Notes under the pieces: generated by a model
The model's input: the letters and a program-made list of their open reading frames with translations, nothing else
Told to the model about the DNA's origin: nothing
Databases searched by the model: none
In this document: positions 43,301-49,419 of the stretch, piece by piece
Position numbering within the stretch: the stretch's first letter is position 1
How the letters are laid out: every line of letters starts with the position of its first letter
Assembly (NCBI GenBank): GCA_012845835.1
Contig: JABAKD010000028.1
Span: 503,501 to 567,500, forward strand
From: Undaria pinnatifida
Lineage: Eukaryota; Sar; Phaeophyceae; Laminariales; Alariaceae
Reading direction: 5' to 3'
Length of the DNA stretch: 64,000 nucleotides
Program-made: the position numbers and the translations under genes

Positions 43301-45252
43301 ACCCTCGCATCCCTACTGTGCCGGGACAGAGCACGCCGGGTTTTCACCAACCAGGCAGACATTGCTTGCACCAAGCGCGAAGCGCCGTGAGGTATTCGGT
43401 GAGTCGCATGAAGGATGAACTGCATCCTTCCAAGAACCGCTCGTAAGACGGACTTCGGCACCTTGTGCCTACTTTCTTGCTTATGGATGACAGACAGCGT
43501 CAATGAGCTACACTTTGATTTCTGGTGTGGCCACTCCAGAGACAGCAATGGGTGTTACTATGTAACCGCCGCGTGGGTGCCTTGCAATATTCAAACTGGT
43601 GAGATCATTCCCTTTGTGCGGAGTTAGGGTTCTCCACCACGCACAATATGATCTACAGCAGTAACTCGATAATACTCATGGTGACAGCCAAAAAAAAAAA
43701 AACGGGGGGGGAGGGGGGGGGTATCATTGCCATGCATGACGTCAGACCATAGACCCTCGCATTTCTGCAATGCCGGGGCAGAGCATGCCGGGGTTTCACT
43801 GGGGGCGGGGGGGGGAGAGATACCCATCTACAAACCAACAGGAAAACCTATTAACAGCCGTCACCCCCATTTGGTTTCCTCGGTGGCATGCGGTGTAGTC
43901 GGTTTCAGCTTCGAGTCTTGAAACGTATGTGCCAGTATGGTTCTGTTACGTGTGCACGACTTGCTTTGGCTATGATGCATACACGCGTGTAGCACGTTTG
44001 GTTTGTTTTATTATTTCCCTGGGGTATTCTTCCACTCCAGGATGACTGGAGCCTGTCCTGTGACCACGGAAATTACACGAGTTCATGTGAGAACATCAAC
44101 AACGACGACAACAGCCACAACAACACCACCAACACCAACACCAACACCAACAATACCAACACCAAAATCAACAACTACAGTACGTACGTAGAATGTTCAA
44201 CTATTTGCCCAACCAACCGCAACTGGCTCAATAAAAAGACAACACGTTTCTACTTCACAACACACTTCTCAGAACGCAGCGAGAGCGCACGCTCTCAATC
44301 TCTTGGCATTGAGTCTGACCCTCATCGTTCTCTACATGTACACACATGGGTATCACGCGAGTCTGCGACCGGCGGCCGTCCAGGCCGCCAGCGAATCCCA
44401 TATAATCAAACCTACAGACCAACCCTCCTACCAAACGACCGCACCGACCCACCACCGTCGCGGTTAGCTATTCGCTCAGCCCTCACCTTGTTGCAGCTAC
44501 ATCGCACGGCGCACTCGATCTCGTCCGCCCCCTTTACCTCCGTGCAGAACAGCTCGGTGCAATCTGCACAAGACGCCATGGTTGAGCACGCTTTACAATG
44601 GACGGCCTAACAGCGAGCGCGCAGAGGGTGGAGGAGGGGCGGTAGGAGAGTCAAACAGAACGTGAAACAAGCACATGCACGCATGAAAAAAAACATATAC
44701 AAGAGCAAACAGCCTTGGGGGCGAGCGTGCAAGCGCAAGCAGATACAGGCGGTTGGAGAATGGTGGAGGAAAAGAGGGCGGCGGTGGTAAAATAAAACGC
44801 GAAACAAGCACGTGTCTGCCTGAAAAAAAAACACACAAACCACGAGTGTATGCAAAACACGAAGACGCAAATATGCAGGAAAATATCCGCACATCCATAC
44901 GCACATACAAAGCACACGCACACACAACACAAACAATTCAAATGCGCATACAAACCGCACGCACATACCGCACATGCAACCCACACATACAAACTACACG
45001 CACATATCGCGCATACAAACCCACGCACATACCGCACATACAAACTACAAGCATACATACAAGACAAACAAAGCATGCGTGGGGCGCAAAAAAAAAAAGA
45101 AAAAAACTGACCGAAAGGCGCACCTGGCAGTCTACGTCGCGACACAAATCTCGACAATTGCCGCAACAATTTTTATGGCACGAGTCGCACTGCCGTATCT
45201 TATCATCTTCGTCGCCGGTATCCGAGGCGGTGCAAGGCCCGCACACATGGGA
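21287..45252 (-). CDS. Predicted KH-KH-SAM-RING protein (candidate RNA-binding E3 ubiquitin ligase), 19 exons
   Basis: Assembled by eye from exons listed separately. All internal introns but one are GT-AG, and all but one lie between codons, so the frame carries through; the exception pair (38587/38175) is consistently phase 1. Product about 1,300 residues. Order: Cys-rich zinc-binding-like region (exons 1-4); Ala/Gln/Glu helical segment; Lys/Gly-rich segment; charged helical exons; KH domain 1 with GKAG loop; KH domain 2 with GKKG loop; Ser/Gly linker; Pro- and Gln/His-rich linker; SAM domain; C-terminal RING (CAIC...CGH...CQDC...CPLC). KH domains bind single-stranded RNA, SAM domains polymerise or bind partners, RING domains recruit E2 enzymes. 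MEX3 proteins combine KH-KH-RING and Bicaudal-C combines KH with SAM; this combination of all three is the inference. The true N-terminus lies upstream of 45252 and was not fixed. Confidence 0.8.
21595..21635 (-). pseudogene. Decayed copy of the exon 19 acceptor end
   Basis: CACTCTACAG followed by VILVACGHQ-type coding that then breaks down. It matches the first 30 bases of exon 19 and the intron bases before it. Confidence 0.6.
21715..23615. repeat. 1.9-kb minisatellite of about 45 bp
   Basis: About forty degenerate units built on 'TCATTTTCAGCTTCAAGTA' plus 'CTCCAGGTACTGGCAGGTA'. Interrupted around 22200-22640 by unrelated sequence. It fills much of the last intron of the KH-SAM-RING gene. 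The long frames across it (KYSRYWQVLSHFQLQ-type) are repeat translations. Confidence 0.9.
23660..23730 (-). pseudogene. Decayed copy of exon 19 acceptor end (second)
   Basis: CACTCTACAG then VTFVACGRQLCCRN-type coding, close to the real exon 19 start (VTFVPCGHQMCCQD), with His and Pro ligand-region changes, then loss of similarity. A still shorter third copy (VKCVPCGRH) lies at about 23775-23815. Confidence 0.6.
23935..24045 (+). repeat. Dispersed repeat shared with 34500-34600
   Basis: Contains 'CAAGCCGTGGTCACAGGTGTC.TC.CTTCT' and 'TTTTATCGCGCATAGGGTT' in the same order as 34525-34590. Non-coding. Confidence 0.5.
24720..25280. other. Intronic stretch without recognised features
   Basis: Part of the long last intron of the minus-strand gene. 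No domain-bearing frame and no clear repeat was identified. Confidence 0.4.
25287..25454 (+). CDS. Small plus-strand ORF inside the last intron, unknown
   Basis: 55 codons beginning MALSEQLREAERKAP and ending TPPSRAT with TGA. Composition (charged amphipathic start, then basic and Pro-rich) looks more protein-like than the surrounding intron, and the ATG context AAGATGGCG is favourable. No family recognised. It could be a captured gene 5' end or chance. Confidence 0.25.
   Translation: MALSEQLREAERKAPADIPYDPAIAKRKTRDFVRPVRVSVASPRGMPPTPPSRAT
26054..26242 (-). CDS. Exon 18: SAM C-terminus, linker and RING first half
   Basis: Acceptor CGGTCGGCAG. It opens VPKGPQLKIQRAC, which completes the last SAM helix begun in exon 17, then an Ala/Gly linker, then TCAICFEKPIQ with the first RING zinc ligands. 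The donor is GC (CAG|GCGAGT), a known non-canonical class. The intron phase matches exon 19. Confidence 0.8.
26530..26640 (-). pseudogene. Decayed copy of the SAM part of exon 17 (distal)
   Basis: Reads FLEQGFDVNANALVQE before breaking; compare FLEQEFDVNAIALMQD in exon 17. Followed by a GTGCCGGT-rich segment (CGGCACTA repeats) shared with 27120-27310 and 31090-31250. Confidence 0.65.
27000..27110 (-). pseudogene. Decayed copy of the SAM part of exon 17 (proximal)
   Basis: Nucleotide similarity to 27430-27540 is clear (GCGATGGC.TTCACGTCAAACTCCTGC..., then TTGAGGTACCCA), but the frame is broken by small indels. Confidence 0.65.
27422..28484 (-). CDS. Exon 17: Gly/Pro/Gln-rich linker and SAM domain
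   Basis: Acceptor ACAACAG; opens GSPAPSLDNVTHDFG. Then a poly-Pro stretch (about 28325-28355), a Q/H-rich stretch coded by CTG/TTG-rich reverse repeats (27790-28200), Ala/Pro/Thr repeats (27580-27660) and the SAM domain (VEELLSSVGYLNLLPNF, EQEFDVNAIALMQDKDFEEI). Donor CGG|GTGAGT. The length is one base over a codon multiple: the frame changes within two 11-base G-runs, so one run is probably mis-sized or polymorphic. Confidence 0.7.
28845..29030. repeat. Pentamer repeat ATCCC
   Basis: About 35 units of ATCCC/ATCCG in the intron between exons 16 and 17. It produces artificial GMGWDGMGWD frames. Confidence 0.9.
29070..29192 (-). CDS. Exon 16: end of KH2 and Ser/Gly linker
   Basis: Acceptor TTTGGAAG; opens VIASGIAADNPGTEQSD, extending the last KH2 helix from exon 15 (TCMVEE then VIASG), then STPSTGSGP. 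Donor CAG|GTAAGG, in phase with exon 17. Confidence 0.75.
29784..29856 (+). repeat. tRNA-like segment (possible SINE head)
   Basis: GGTGGTCTAATGGTTG resembles an A box and GAGTTCGATTCCC a B box, 55 bases apart. The acceptor arms do not pair well, so it is not a functional tRNA. It sits in an intron, in the opposite orientation to the host gene. Confidence 0.4.
30148..30264 (-). CDS. Exon 15: KH domain 2, second half
   Basis: Acceptor TTTTACAG; encodes SHSNANVEVYQNLPDG, then RQVHISGSVECV and the C-terminal helix. This follows the KH fold order (beta strand, variable loop, beta strand, helix). Donor GAG|GTGCCC. Confidence 0.85.
30378..30705 (-). pseudogene. Three decayed copies of the KH2 GxxG/donor segment
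   Basis: Copies at about 30378-30420, 30500-30550 and 30655-30705 match the last 50 bases of exon 14 plus its donor. They read VGYLIGG (deleted), VGCLIGERRIMIERI (open; GT kept) and VARRRKRVMTKRIK (indel; GT lost). CCA/CAC microsatellite separates them at spacings of about 120-190 bases. Confidence 0.75.
30846..30980 (-). CDS. Exon 14: KH domain 2, first half
   Basis: Acceptor TTGTCAG; opens EETTAGYGESPP, then LECPHALVGYLIGKKGVMIK with the KH GxxG loop (G-K-K-G) and its flanking helices. Donor AAG|GTCAGT, phase 0. The GxxG loop is what contacts RNA in KH domains. Confidence 0.85.
31438..31671 (-). other. Possible cassette or relic exon in the KH1-KH2 intron
   Basis: A minus-strand frame here contains GESDEETADREVALMRQHEY before a stop. 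Exons 13 and 14 join in phase without it, so it is at most alternative or relic coding sequence. Confidence 0.2.
31736..32590 (-). repeat. About 140-bp tandem repeats carrying copies of the exon 13 donor end
   Basis: Units starting near 31736, 31877, 32028, 32158 and 32300 (and the real exon edge near 32567-32690) each contain an AATCATGGA-C-run, a CCGTCCCCT phrase, then a TCACCTCG..GG..CATCTTCCCGG-like block that matches the last 35 bases of exon 13 with its donor, then ACACCAACCCAAACACAC. Confidence 0.7.
32664..32834 (-). CDS. Exon 13: KH domain 1, second half
   Basis: Acceptor ATCTTAG; opens MWVDQNMPAGEMRKLIIHG, then SKLHVDAAVKEVKWLLQ, the standard KH beta-beta-helix ending, then a Pro-rich tail. 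Donor GAG|GTGACT. Confidence 0.85.
32840..33130. repeat. CAA/AAC-rich intron with trinucleotide repeats
   Basis: Low-complexity ACA/AAC/GCA-rich intron sequence giving poly-Asn or poly-Leu frames. No coding content. Confidence 0.7.
33165..33435 (-). pseudogene. Two decayed copies of the KH1 GxxG exon end
   Basis: At about 33350-33435 the reverse reads VWTIGEAGVRTNKLQARTRAS, and at about 33165-33235 a more decayed copy reads VIGTACVHISELQAAH. Both correspond to WVIGKAGVRINELQARTGAT in exon 12. Confidence 0.75.
33600..33860 (-). repeat. Dispersed repeat family D, inverted copy
   Basis: Reverse-orientation match to 43255-43510 over most of its length, ending at a C-run of about 25. Sits in the intron between exons 12 and 13. 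Confidence 0.7.
33967..34122 (-). CDS. Exon 12: KH domain 1, first half
   Basis: Acceptor AAAAATAG; opens NKEPAFTSFQPPNIAYDK, then AVINIPPNIVGWVIGKAG with the GxxG loop (G-K-A-G) and VRINELQARTGAT. Donor ACG|GTGAGT. The intron falls at the same place in both KH domains, just after the second helix, which suggests they arose by duplication. Confidence 0.85.
34450..35500. other. Intron between exons 11 and 12: repeat fragments
   Basis: Contains the 34500-34600 repeat shared with 23935-24045, a family C core at about 34905-34990 (inverted), and a TTAA miniature element at 35264-35352. No exon seen. Confidence 0.5.
35264..35352 (+). mobile_element. TTAA miniature element, copy 5
   Basis: 89 bases from TTAACGCCTTC to GGGGTTAA with both TTAA ends, inside an intron of the large gene. 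Confidence 0.8.
35517..35597 (-). CDS. Exon 11: charged helical segment
   Basis: 27 codons opening EEQKLLRKEQAQGAKREI and ending AAYA. Acceptor TTTTCAG, donor GCT|GTGAGT. Probably a coiled-coil lead-in to KH1. Confidence 0.75.
36130..36215. repeat. GGGTC repeat with CCCGCGGG palindrome
   Basis: Same type as 3420-3670, in the intron between exons 10 and 11. Confidence 0.5.
36485..36592 (-). CDS. Exon 10: charged segment
   Basis: 36 codons opening DLKVLQAILDEAKGQPG and ending MVKRIKAVQ. Acceptor ACCCCAG, donor CAG|GTGAGT. Confidence 0.75.
37030..37230 (-). CDS. Exon 9: acidic then mixed-charge segment
   Basis: 67 codons opening ENGLAHQHEEEEEQEEGEAR and later FVEHPLERRANEAKQNDCK. Acceptor TTTGCAG. 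The donor is taken as AAG|GTGGCG because it keeps phase 0 with exon 10; another GT nine bases downstream would not. Confidence 0.65.
37675..37960 (-). pseudogene. Two decayed copies of exon 8
   Basis: At about 37675-37745 the reverse reads VTADFLSIVAFTDGRR, comparable to QCAEFLNIVVPP and the following intron. A second, more decayed copy lies at about 37880-37950. Confidence 0.55.
38084..38175 (-). CDS. Exon 8
   Basis: Acceptor ACGACCGCAG; with the leftover G from exon 7 it reads DVVDSYMEVFNNNCRDTVIQ and then CAEFLNIVVPP. Donor CCG|GTGAGA. The phase-1 entry agrees with exon 7. No domain recognised. Confidence 0.75.
38360..38430 (-). pseudogene. Decayed copy of the 3' end of exon 7
   Basis: Nucleotide match to 38610-38680 (CATCGGGCAATCTCC.CC...GTCGTC/TGGTCTTC...GCCGCCACCTCC), separated from it by an A/C-rich tract. 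Confidence 0.6.
38587..38968 (-). CDS. Exon 7: Lys/Gly-rich segment
   Basis: Acceptor CCACTAG; opens GLERERGTNMMPKKVKKKKG, followed by a poly-Gly stretch, then AVAGRIALSTGDFIEEGAEV and VVDHSVIKAWVLEVAAKKRK. The donor G|GTTTTT leaves phase 1, matched by exon 8. The Lys run could serve as a nuclear localisation signal or RNA-contacting region (inference). Confidence 0.75.
38975..39460 (-). repeat. G-rich intron with two extra copies of the exon 7 5' end
   Basis: Copies at about 39150-39215 (reads KRERGTNTMPKKSKKELA) and about 39290-39330 (reads ELERGTNMMPN) match the exon 7 start. Between them lie TTGGGG/GTTGGGG-type repeats on the plus strand. Confidence 0.75.
39650..39694 (-). CDS. Exon 6: microexon
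   Basis: Ends with MAAAEEEK and donor AAG|GTGGGT in phase 0. The acceptor is either GGAAAG (45 bases, ESVGVELMAAAEEEK) or TTGAG (27 bases, LMAAAEEEK); both keep the frame. Confidence 0.5.
39858..40229 (-). CDS. Exon 5: Ala/Gln/Glu/Lys-rich helical segment
   Basis: 124 codons with no stop, opening KIKKAEKKAAAAAAAE; then a Thr/Pro stretch and a long run of AKAQAQAEAKAQEAKAQAQ-type heptad-like repeats, ending DLAGTAEK. Acceptor CGACACAG, donor AAG|GTAGGC. Predicted long single helix or coiled coil. It has no ATG, so ATG-based ORF calls miss it. Confidence 0.75.
40480..40686 (-). CDS. Exon 4: last Cys-rich segment and Ala-rich helix
   Basis: Acceptor CTCAAAAG; opens FCDMEYCLICCARKTTCGGC, then basic residues, then an Ala-rich tail ending SLDESN. 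Donor AAT|GTGAGT. Confidence 0.8.
40745..41010 (-). pseudogene. Two further copies of the exon 4 Cys segment
   Basis: At about 40925-41010 an open copy reads EFCDSEYCLTYCARKATCGG after a CTTAG acceptor but lacks the donor half. At about 40755-40860 another copy has a stop (YMECCLICRAR then TAG). Each follows a G-run. Confidence 0.75.
41028..41100. repeat. 75-bp exact duplication of 40304-40378
   Basis: From the G-run and CGTACTCATTTGTTGC through to ACGGAGCAC the two copies are the same, so this duplication is recent. Confidence 0.8.
41101..42389 (-). mobile_element. 5'-truncated LINE fragment (reverse transcriptase C-terminal half)
   Basis: Reading on the minus strand: LMFADDFVGISE carries the reverse transcriptase catalytic FADD box, then YTYLGVEIS, PKLEYAGEVWDG and LETVQ..ARNILG, which are typical of the thumb region of non-LTR retrotransposons. 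Near the 3' end is a CPCG...HMVGEC zinc-binding pattern (about 41340-41390). A frameshift separates CPCG from HMVGEC, and another divides the FADD part from the downstream part. No poly-A tail was seen. It lies inside the intron between exons 3 and 4 of the large gene, in the same orientation. Confidence 0.85.
42400..42495 (-). pseudogene. Exon 4 copy split by the LINE
   Basis: Reads KFCDMEYCLVCFAKARLFHS and then runs straight into the LINE frame (GLMFADD). It is the fourth copy of the Cys segment in this intron and shows that the LINE landed within the duplicated array. Confidence 0.7.
42952..43083 (-). CDS. Exon 3: Cys-rich segment
   Basis: 44 codons opening TMCNNCSDSCNLCSAVLCEE and continuing CTRDCAKCGDAFCNACDN. 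Twelve cysteines in CxxC and CxC spacings imply zinc binding. Acceptor GACCACAG, donor GAG|GTGAGG. Confidence 0.8.
43255..43510 (+). repeat. Dispersed repeat family D, best copy
   Basis: Shares ordered blocks with 20945-21118 and, inverted, 33600-33860. A partial further copy follows at 43728-43805. All full copies lie within or just beyond the large gene. Confidence 0.65.
43990..44200 (+). repeat. Fragment of the inverted-repeat terminus plus CAA/CCA microsatellite
   Basis: CCTGGGGTATTCTTCCACTCCAG then GACTGGAGCCTGTCCTGTGACCACGGA matches the terminus at 52204, followed by AACACCAACACC repeats. Confidence 0.6.
44487..44606 (-). CDS. Exon 2: Cys-rich segment
   Basis: 40 codons opening AVHCKACSTMASCADCTELF and ending ECAVRCSCNK. 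Acceptor CTGTTAG, donor AAG|GTGAGG. Confidence 0.8.
44850..45110. repeat. ACA/CACA-rich intron repeat
   Basis: Degenerate 'CGCACATAC(A/C)(A/G)CACATACAAAC' repeats in the intron between exons 1 and 2. Confidence 0.6.
45124..45252 (-). CDS. Exon 1 (first recognised): Cys-rich segment
   Basis: 43 codons opening SHVCGPCTASDTGDEDDK and then CDSCHKNCCGNCRDLCRDVD. A pyrimidine tract and CCCGCAG precede it, so it is probably not the first coding exon. The frame is also open upstream to an ATG at 45306. Confidence 0.75.
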
Positions 45253-45327
45253 CTGCGGGTAAAAAGAAGGAGGCACAACATGCAAACAAAAGGGAGGGAA
45301 AGGCACACAGACACGAAAATAAAATCA

Positions 45328-45488
45328 ACCAATTAGCAGCAGGAACTTTAACCAATTAGCAGCAGGAATTTTAACCAATTAGCAACAGGAATTTTAACCA
45401 ATTAGCAGCAGGAATTTTGACCAATTAGCAGCAGGAATTTCAACCAATTAGCAGCAGGAATTTTAACCAATTAGCAGCAGCAGCAACA
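45328..45488. repeat. Seven perfect-period 23-bp repeats, each with a CCAAT box
   Basis: ACCAATTAGCAGCAGGAATTTTA recurs at 45328, 45351, 45374, 45397, 45420, 45443 and 45466 with almost no divergence. It lies just upstream of the first recognised exon of the minus-strand gene. Confidence 0.9.
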
Positions 45489-45504
45489 CATGGGGGGCAA
45501 AAAA

Positions 45505-45622
45505 AATGCTCCAGCTTTTTAAAGGGTGGGCGTTTTCTCATTTCTGGGCTCAGCAACAACAAGCTGACCTTCAAGAACATCCATAGCCAAATGAATCCTA
45601 CCCATAGCCTGATCGCCCGGCG
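45505..45622 (-). other. Possible upstream first exon
   Basis: 39-codon frame opening MDHEAPPGDQAMGRIHLAMD. Its best GT (GAAG|GTCAGC) leaves phase 1, which does not fit exon 1 at phase 0, so it is only a candidate for the missing N-terminus. Confidence 0.2.
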
Positions 45623-45894
45623 GGGCCTCGTGGTCCATGTCATTTATGGGAGATTGACCTCGTAGGGGCGGTACCGACCATTAAATTTATCGAACTTACA
45701 GCTGGCGTACTTACAAATAGTATTATGAAACTGACGTATGCTATAAAAAATATTTCAAATACGTTAGCTGTGAGTTCGATCTATACTTATGTTCAAGCAT
45801 GCAACACGCAACACAGGGAACCCCCTCTGAAGGAAATGAAACAGCGTGTCTCGACGACCGAGACACTACAATACCCGCCGAGCGATGTGTCTAC

Positions 45895-46125
45895 TAATAT
45901 TATACCTGGTAAATAATACAATGAGCTTGTCCTACGTAAATATCTCGAGACAAAACGATGGGAACATCTACACAAGAGATCACAAACGACACCTTTCCGC
46001 AGCCAACATTGTTAATATGTTCGACATAATGAGCTTGTCCTATGAAATTATCTCGATGAGATATTCGGAGAGAAGATCTCGAGAAAGATCGCAACTAATT
46101 CTTTTCGCAGCCATCATCTTCGATA
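45895..46125 (+). repeat. Tandem duplication of about 110 bp
   Basis: 'ATGAGCTTGTCCTA.G.AAATATCTCGA' and 'CTTT.CGCAGCCA.CAT' occur twice, about 105-115 bases apart. Confidence 0.6.
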
Positions 46126-47230
46126 TATTTGAGCCTCAATCTTGTACAAAAAACAGGCTCGAAAACTAACGCCCAGCGAAATTCATCACAGCGGGTGTGT
46201 CATCTTGCGCGTGGCAGACCAGTGTGGCTCGAGGCCAGCGCTGTGAATAAATAGCGCAGGCGAGAAACGCCGGTGAACAAGAGAAAAATCAGCCTTCTTC
46301 GCCTCGTACGCAGTGTGCGTCACCCATAGCGCCGAACAAGAGGTCAGGTGTGCTGGAGGTCTACCGCTGTAGAAAACGATTTCGAGGAAACGTATACGCC
46401 GTCAACAAGTCACAAAAGCTACTGGGGGCCGAGAAACGGAGAATCCCCTACAAGTACTGCTACTGTTGTTTGCGGTTTATGATAATTATTTCCACTGCTC
46501 TCGTGGTTTGTTTAATTAGTTCTTCTATCTTCTTCCCCCCGGTTTGTTGTAGTCCTCAATGCTCCATGCTAATTGAGGTTGTACTGCTGTATTGCGTTTG
46601 TCTTCAAATATGGGGCAAAGTTCTGGAAAAAATCCCGATGATTCGGGAATGGTTCTGAGACGCGGAACCAAAATCAGCCCCGTGGCAGTCGGCGATGATG
46701 TGTGGAAACGCAAATGATAACCACCTGGGTTGGCTCACGACAAGTCGACGCCTAGATAATAGGTGGTACATAGACTCGCTAACTGCTGCGATGTCAGTAG
46801 TCTGGCGTCGCAGACTGCTCTTAATTGCCGACGATAAATAGGGTATTACAGATATGATAGTTGCGTGCGGCAAATTGCGGAATTCCACGTCTTAGCGGCA
46901 AATTGCGGAGTTCCGCGTCTTTGCATCTGACCGGTGTATTTGTGGCTCGACTTCTGTTTTGTACATATGAAGTAAGCTGTTATTAAATACCTGGTAGTTG
47001 CCTTACTCTGCTAACAACTACTGTGCGCGTGACTTCCAACACACTCAGTCCTACACTCCATGGACACCGGTGGCCAAAGCAGCAGTGGGAAAATGTCTGG
47101 CGATAAAGCAGAGGGGGCGCACGCCTGTTATCCCCTGCCTACCAAAAACCGAACAAACTATTCCGGCTACTAGTTGGTGGGACTTGACGGCTACATGTTA
47201 GTTGGGTGGCCAAATAAGGGAATGGAGTGA
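46125..47230. other. Gene-free stretch
   Basis: Only a short GCGGCAAATTGCGGA.TTCC repeat (two copies at 46868-46915) stands out. Open frames are isolated and carry no recognised domain. Confidence 0.4.
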
Positions 47231-47314
47231 CTTACCCACAACTGGAACCCTGATGGGTTTTTGGGGACAAGTTACGTGGAATTAGTGTAAGGAGGCGTGT
47301 TAGGGCTCCAACGG
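47231..47314 (+). mobile_element. TTAA miniature element, copy 6 (decayed)
   Basis: Family core visible (CAACTGGAACCC, GGGGACAAGTTAC.TGGAATTAGT), but both TTAA ends are mutated. Confidence 0.5.
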
Positions 47315-47507
47315 GGCAACGACAACAAGAGGTCAAGCCGGAAACGCGCGGGTCAGCTGCAAAGACGCAGAACAGAACGTCTGCAAAATTCCTGTACGAG
47401 ACCAAAAACGATTAATAACAGTCGTGACATGCAGCAAGCCAACTCACAGCCCTACGAGGAAAATACCTGCTGTGATCTGAGGGGGATCTCGCGTCCAGCA
47501 AACAAAA

Positions 47508-47580
47508 AATAACGACCGCTGATTTGCAAAAAATAACGACCGCTGCTTTGCAAAAAATAACGACCGCTGATTTGCAAAGT
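47508..47580. repeat. 24-bp repeat, three copies
   Basis: CAAAAAATAACGACCGCTG.TTTG in three tandem copies. Confidence 0.8.
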
Positions 47581-48110
47581 TCGAAGCTCAAGAACTGAGC
47601 AGCAGTACCGGCACAACGTTGTCTCGAACTCTTTGCTCTGCATCAGATACCGTGTAGTAGCACGCAAGATAGCATACCCCCGAGGGGGAAGTTTCAAAAC
47701 CGATTCTCCCCAACCACAGGGGATTATGGCACACGAAGCGAACACGGTGGCTTTGAAAAGCCCACGTCGAGAAGTTTGCACATAAATATAGACTCATTGA
47801 TCAGGGTATGCATTCTTCCCGCAGCCGAGAAAATTATAATAGCTCGAAAAAACATCCTATTAATAGGAGGTCTTTAGGGTGTGGTGTCATGTTGAGTATT
47901 CTAGGCCATCTTGCAGTCGACGGCACTCCTGTGCCTTCTTTCCCCTTTGAAGGGCCGCCGACAAGAAGCGGCCATCAAGAAGAGCTCGCTACTCCTCACC
48001 CACAGGGACAAGGAAGCGCCAAGAACGCCTTCGGGTGGTAACGTGATAACTGCTTCTCCTTCTTCTTGATGCATGTCCTCCGGCGGAAGGGGAAAAATAA
48101 AGCGAAACCA

Positions 48111-48193
48111 TTTCGAGCCCCCAAAACCCCTTCCTATACAGAATCCAAGTAATTTCGTCCCCGAAAACAGGTTTCCACTTGTATAGAAGTTAA
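48111..48193 (-). mobile_element. TTAA miniature element, copy 7 (inverted)
   Basis: Inverted copy abutting the CCTCCGGCGG...GGGGAAAAATAAAG repeat on its left and GCTCACC on its right, the same host junctions as copy 8. Confidence 0.7.
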
Positions 48194-48429
48194 GCTCACC
48201 AGCCTTCCAGTGATAATTGCATGGACGTTGACATTACGAAGTCGCGTGTCATACATAGAGTACCAGGAATCACATGGTGTGATATGTAGCAGGGAGAGGG
48301 GGGGAGGGGAAGGGATGGGAAAGAACCCCCCATGCGGCGGTAGAAAACCCGGGATGACCGTATACAACGAGGGCCACCACCACCCCCACCCCCTCGAACG
48401 CTCCGCCCTCCCCTCACTGGTTGTAGGAC

Positions 48430-49010
48430 TTACAGGATATACATGATAGACTGGTGCATTCTTTCCAAAACCGTCAGATTTATCCCCTTAAACGATTTAT
48501 AGTTCCACGCACAGATTGAGCTGCCCCGCCCGTCCCGCCCCCCCCCCATGATAAACTGGTGCACTCTTTCCAAAACCGTCAGATTTATCCCCTTGAAGGA
48601 TTTATAGTTTCCACGCACAAATTGAGCTGCCCCGCTCGTCCCGCCCCCCGCCCCCCCCCCCCGCTCCCTCTTGATCAAAACCAGGGCCCCACGTTCTCAA
48701 AAACTCCGCCCTTCCCTCACCGGTTATTCGACTCACAGCATTCACTTGATAAACTAATGCATTTCCTTCCGCAGCTGTCAGATTTTGTCCCCCTCGAAAA
48801 ACGGGTTTTACAGTTTCCGCGCACAGACTGACCAACATCACCCTGTTGACCCTGATAGCTACACTGTAGTTGCAAGGGGAGTATATATCCTCAATGAGGA
48901 CACACAACCCGTAATACGCGCGATCGGAGTATCACACACAGCTTGCAAATATAAGTTTCGACAAAATCTTCGATCTCACAGCTGGAAGTGTATTTTTATT
49001 TTCATCATAC
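48430..49010 (-). repeat. Dispersed repeat family C, inverted copy
   Basis: Two internal 'AAACCGTCAGATTTATCCCCTT' units with C-runs, then the right-hand end GCTGTCAGATTTTGTCCCCCTC, GTTGACCCTGATAGCTACACTG, GATCGGAGTATCACACACAGC and CACAGCTGGAAGTGTATTTT. Confidence 0.75.
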
Positions 49011-49235
49011 AACGAGGCGCGAGCCAGAAGGGTTCAAGACGGGCTTCATGACGGGACAAAAAAAAAAAATGACCACCGCGAAGCATTCCGTTTTTCGTTG
49101 GACCACGTCGACAAAAACGAGTACCAGGAAGTTGGACGCACGACACATGATAATCAGTTCGAGATACAAAAAAGCTCGTAACTGCTGTTAAATCGACACA
49201 CGACGCGTATGAAAATACGTGGAAGTGTGGTGAGC

Positions 49236-49324
49236 TTAACGCCTTTACAACTGGAAACCCGTTTTGGGGACACATTTACTTCAAGTTAGTACAGGGAGGG
49301 ATTTGGGGGCTCTAAAGGGGTTAA
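49236..49324 (+). mobile_element. TTAA miniature element, copy 8, with host junctions visible
   Basis: 89 bases, TTAACGCCTTT...AAAGGGGTTAA. It sits inside a repeat whose uninterrupted copy is at about 17960-18035 (inverted): GTGGTGAGC joins GCTTTATTTT with a single tetranucleotide TAAA there, versus TTAA on both sides here. Confidence 0.85.
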
Positions 49325-49419
49325 GCTTTATTTTCCCCCCTCCGCCGGAGGATAACGAAAAAAAAAACTAGCCGTACGTTATCTTCGAGGTAAGGGTGGG
49401 TGGCCGTGGTCGATGTTAC

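Noticed and set aside
44593..45169. Cys-rich minus-strand frames across the exon 1-2 intron
   Set aside because: They come from the ACACAC-rich intron read in reverse (CVCA/MCG patterns); the real Cys exons are in other frames with splice sites.
45328..45488. Seven 23-bp repeats as a CRISPR array
   Set aside because: There are no spacers; the units are head-to-tail.
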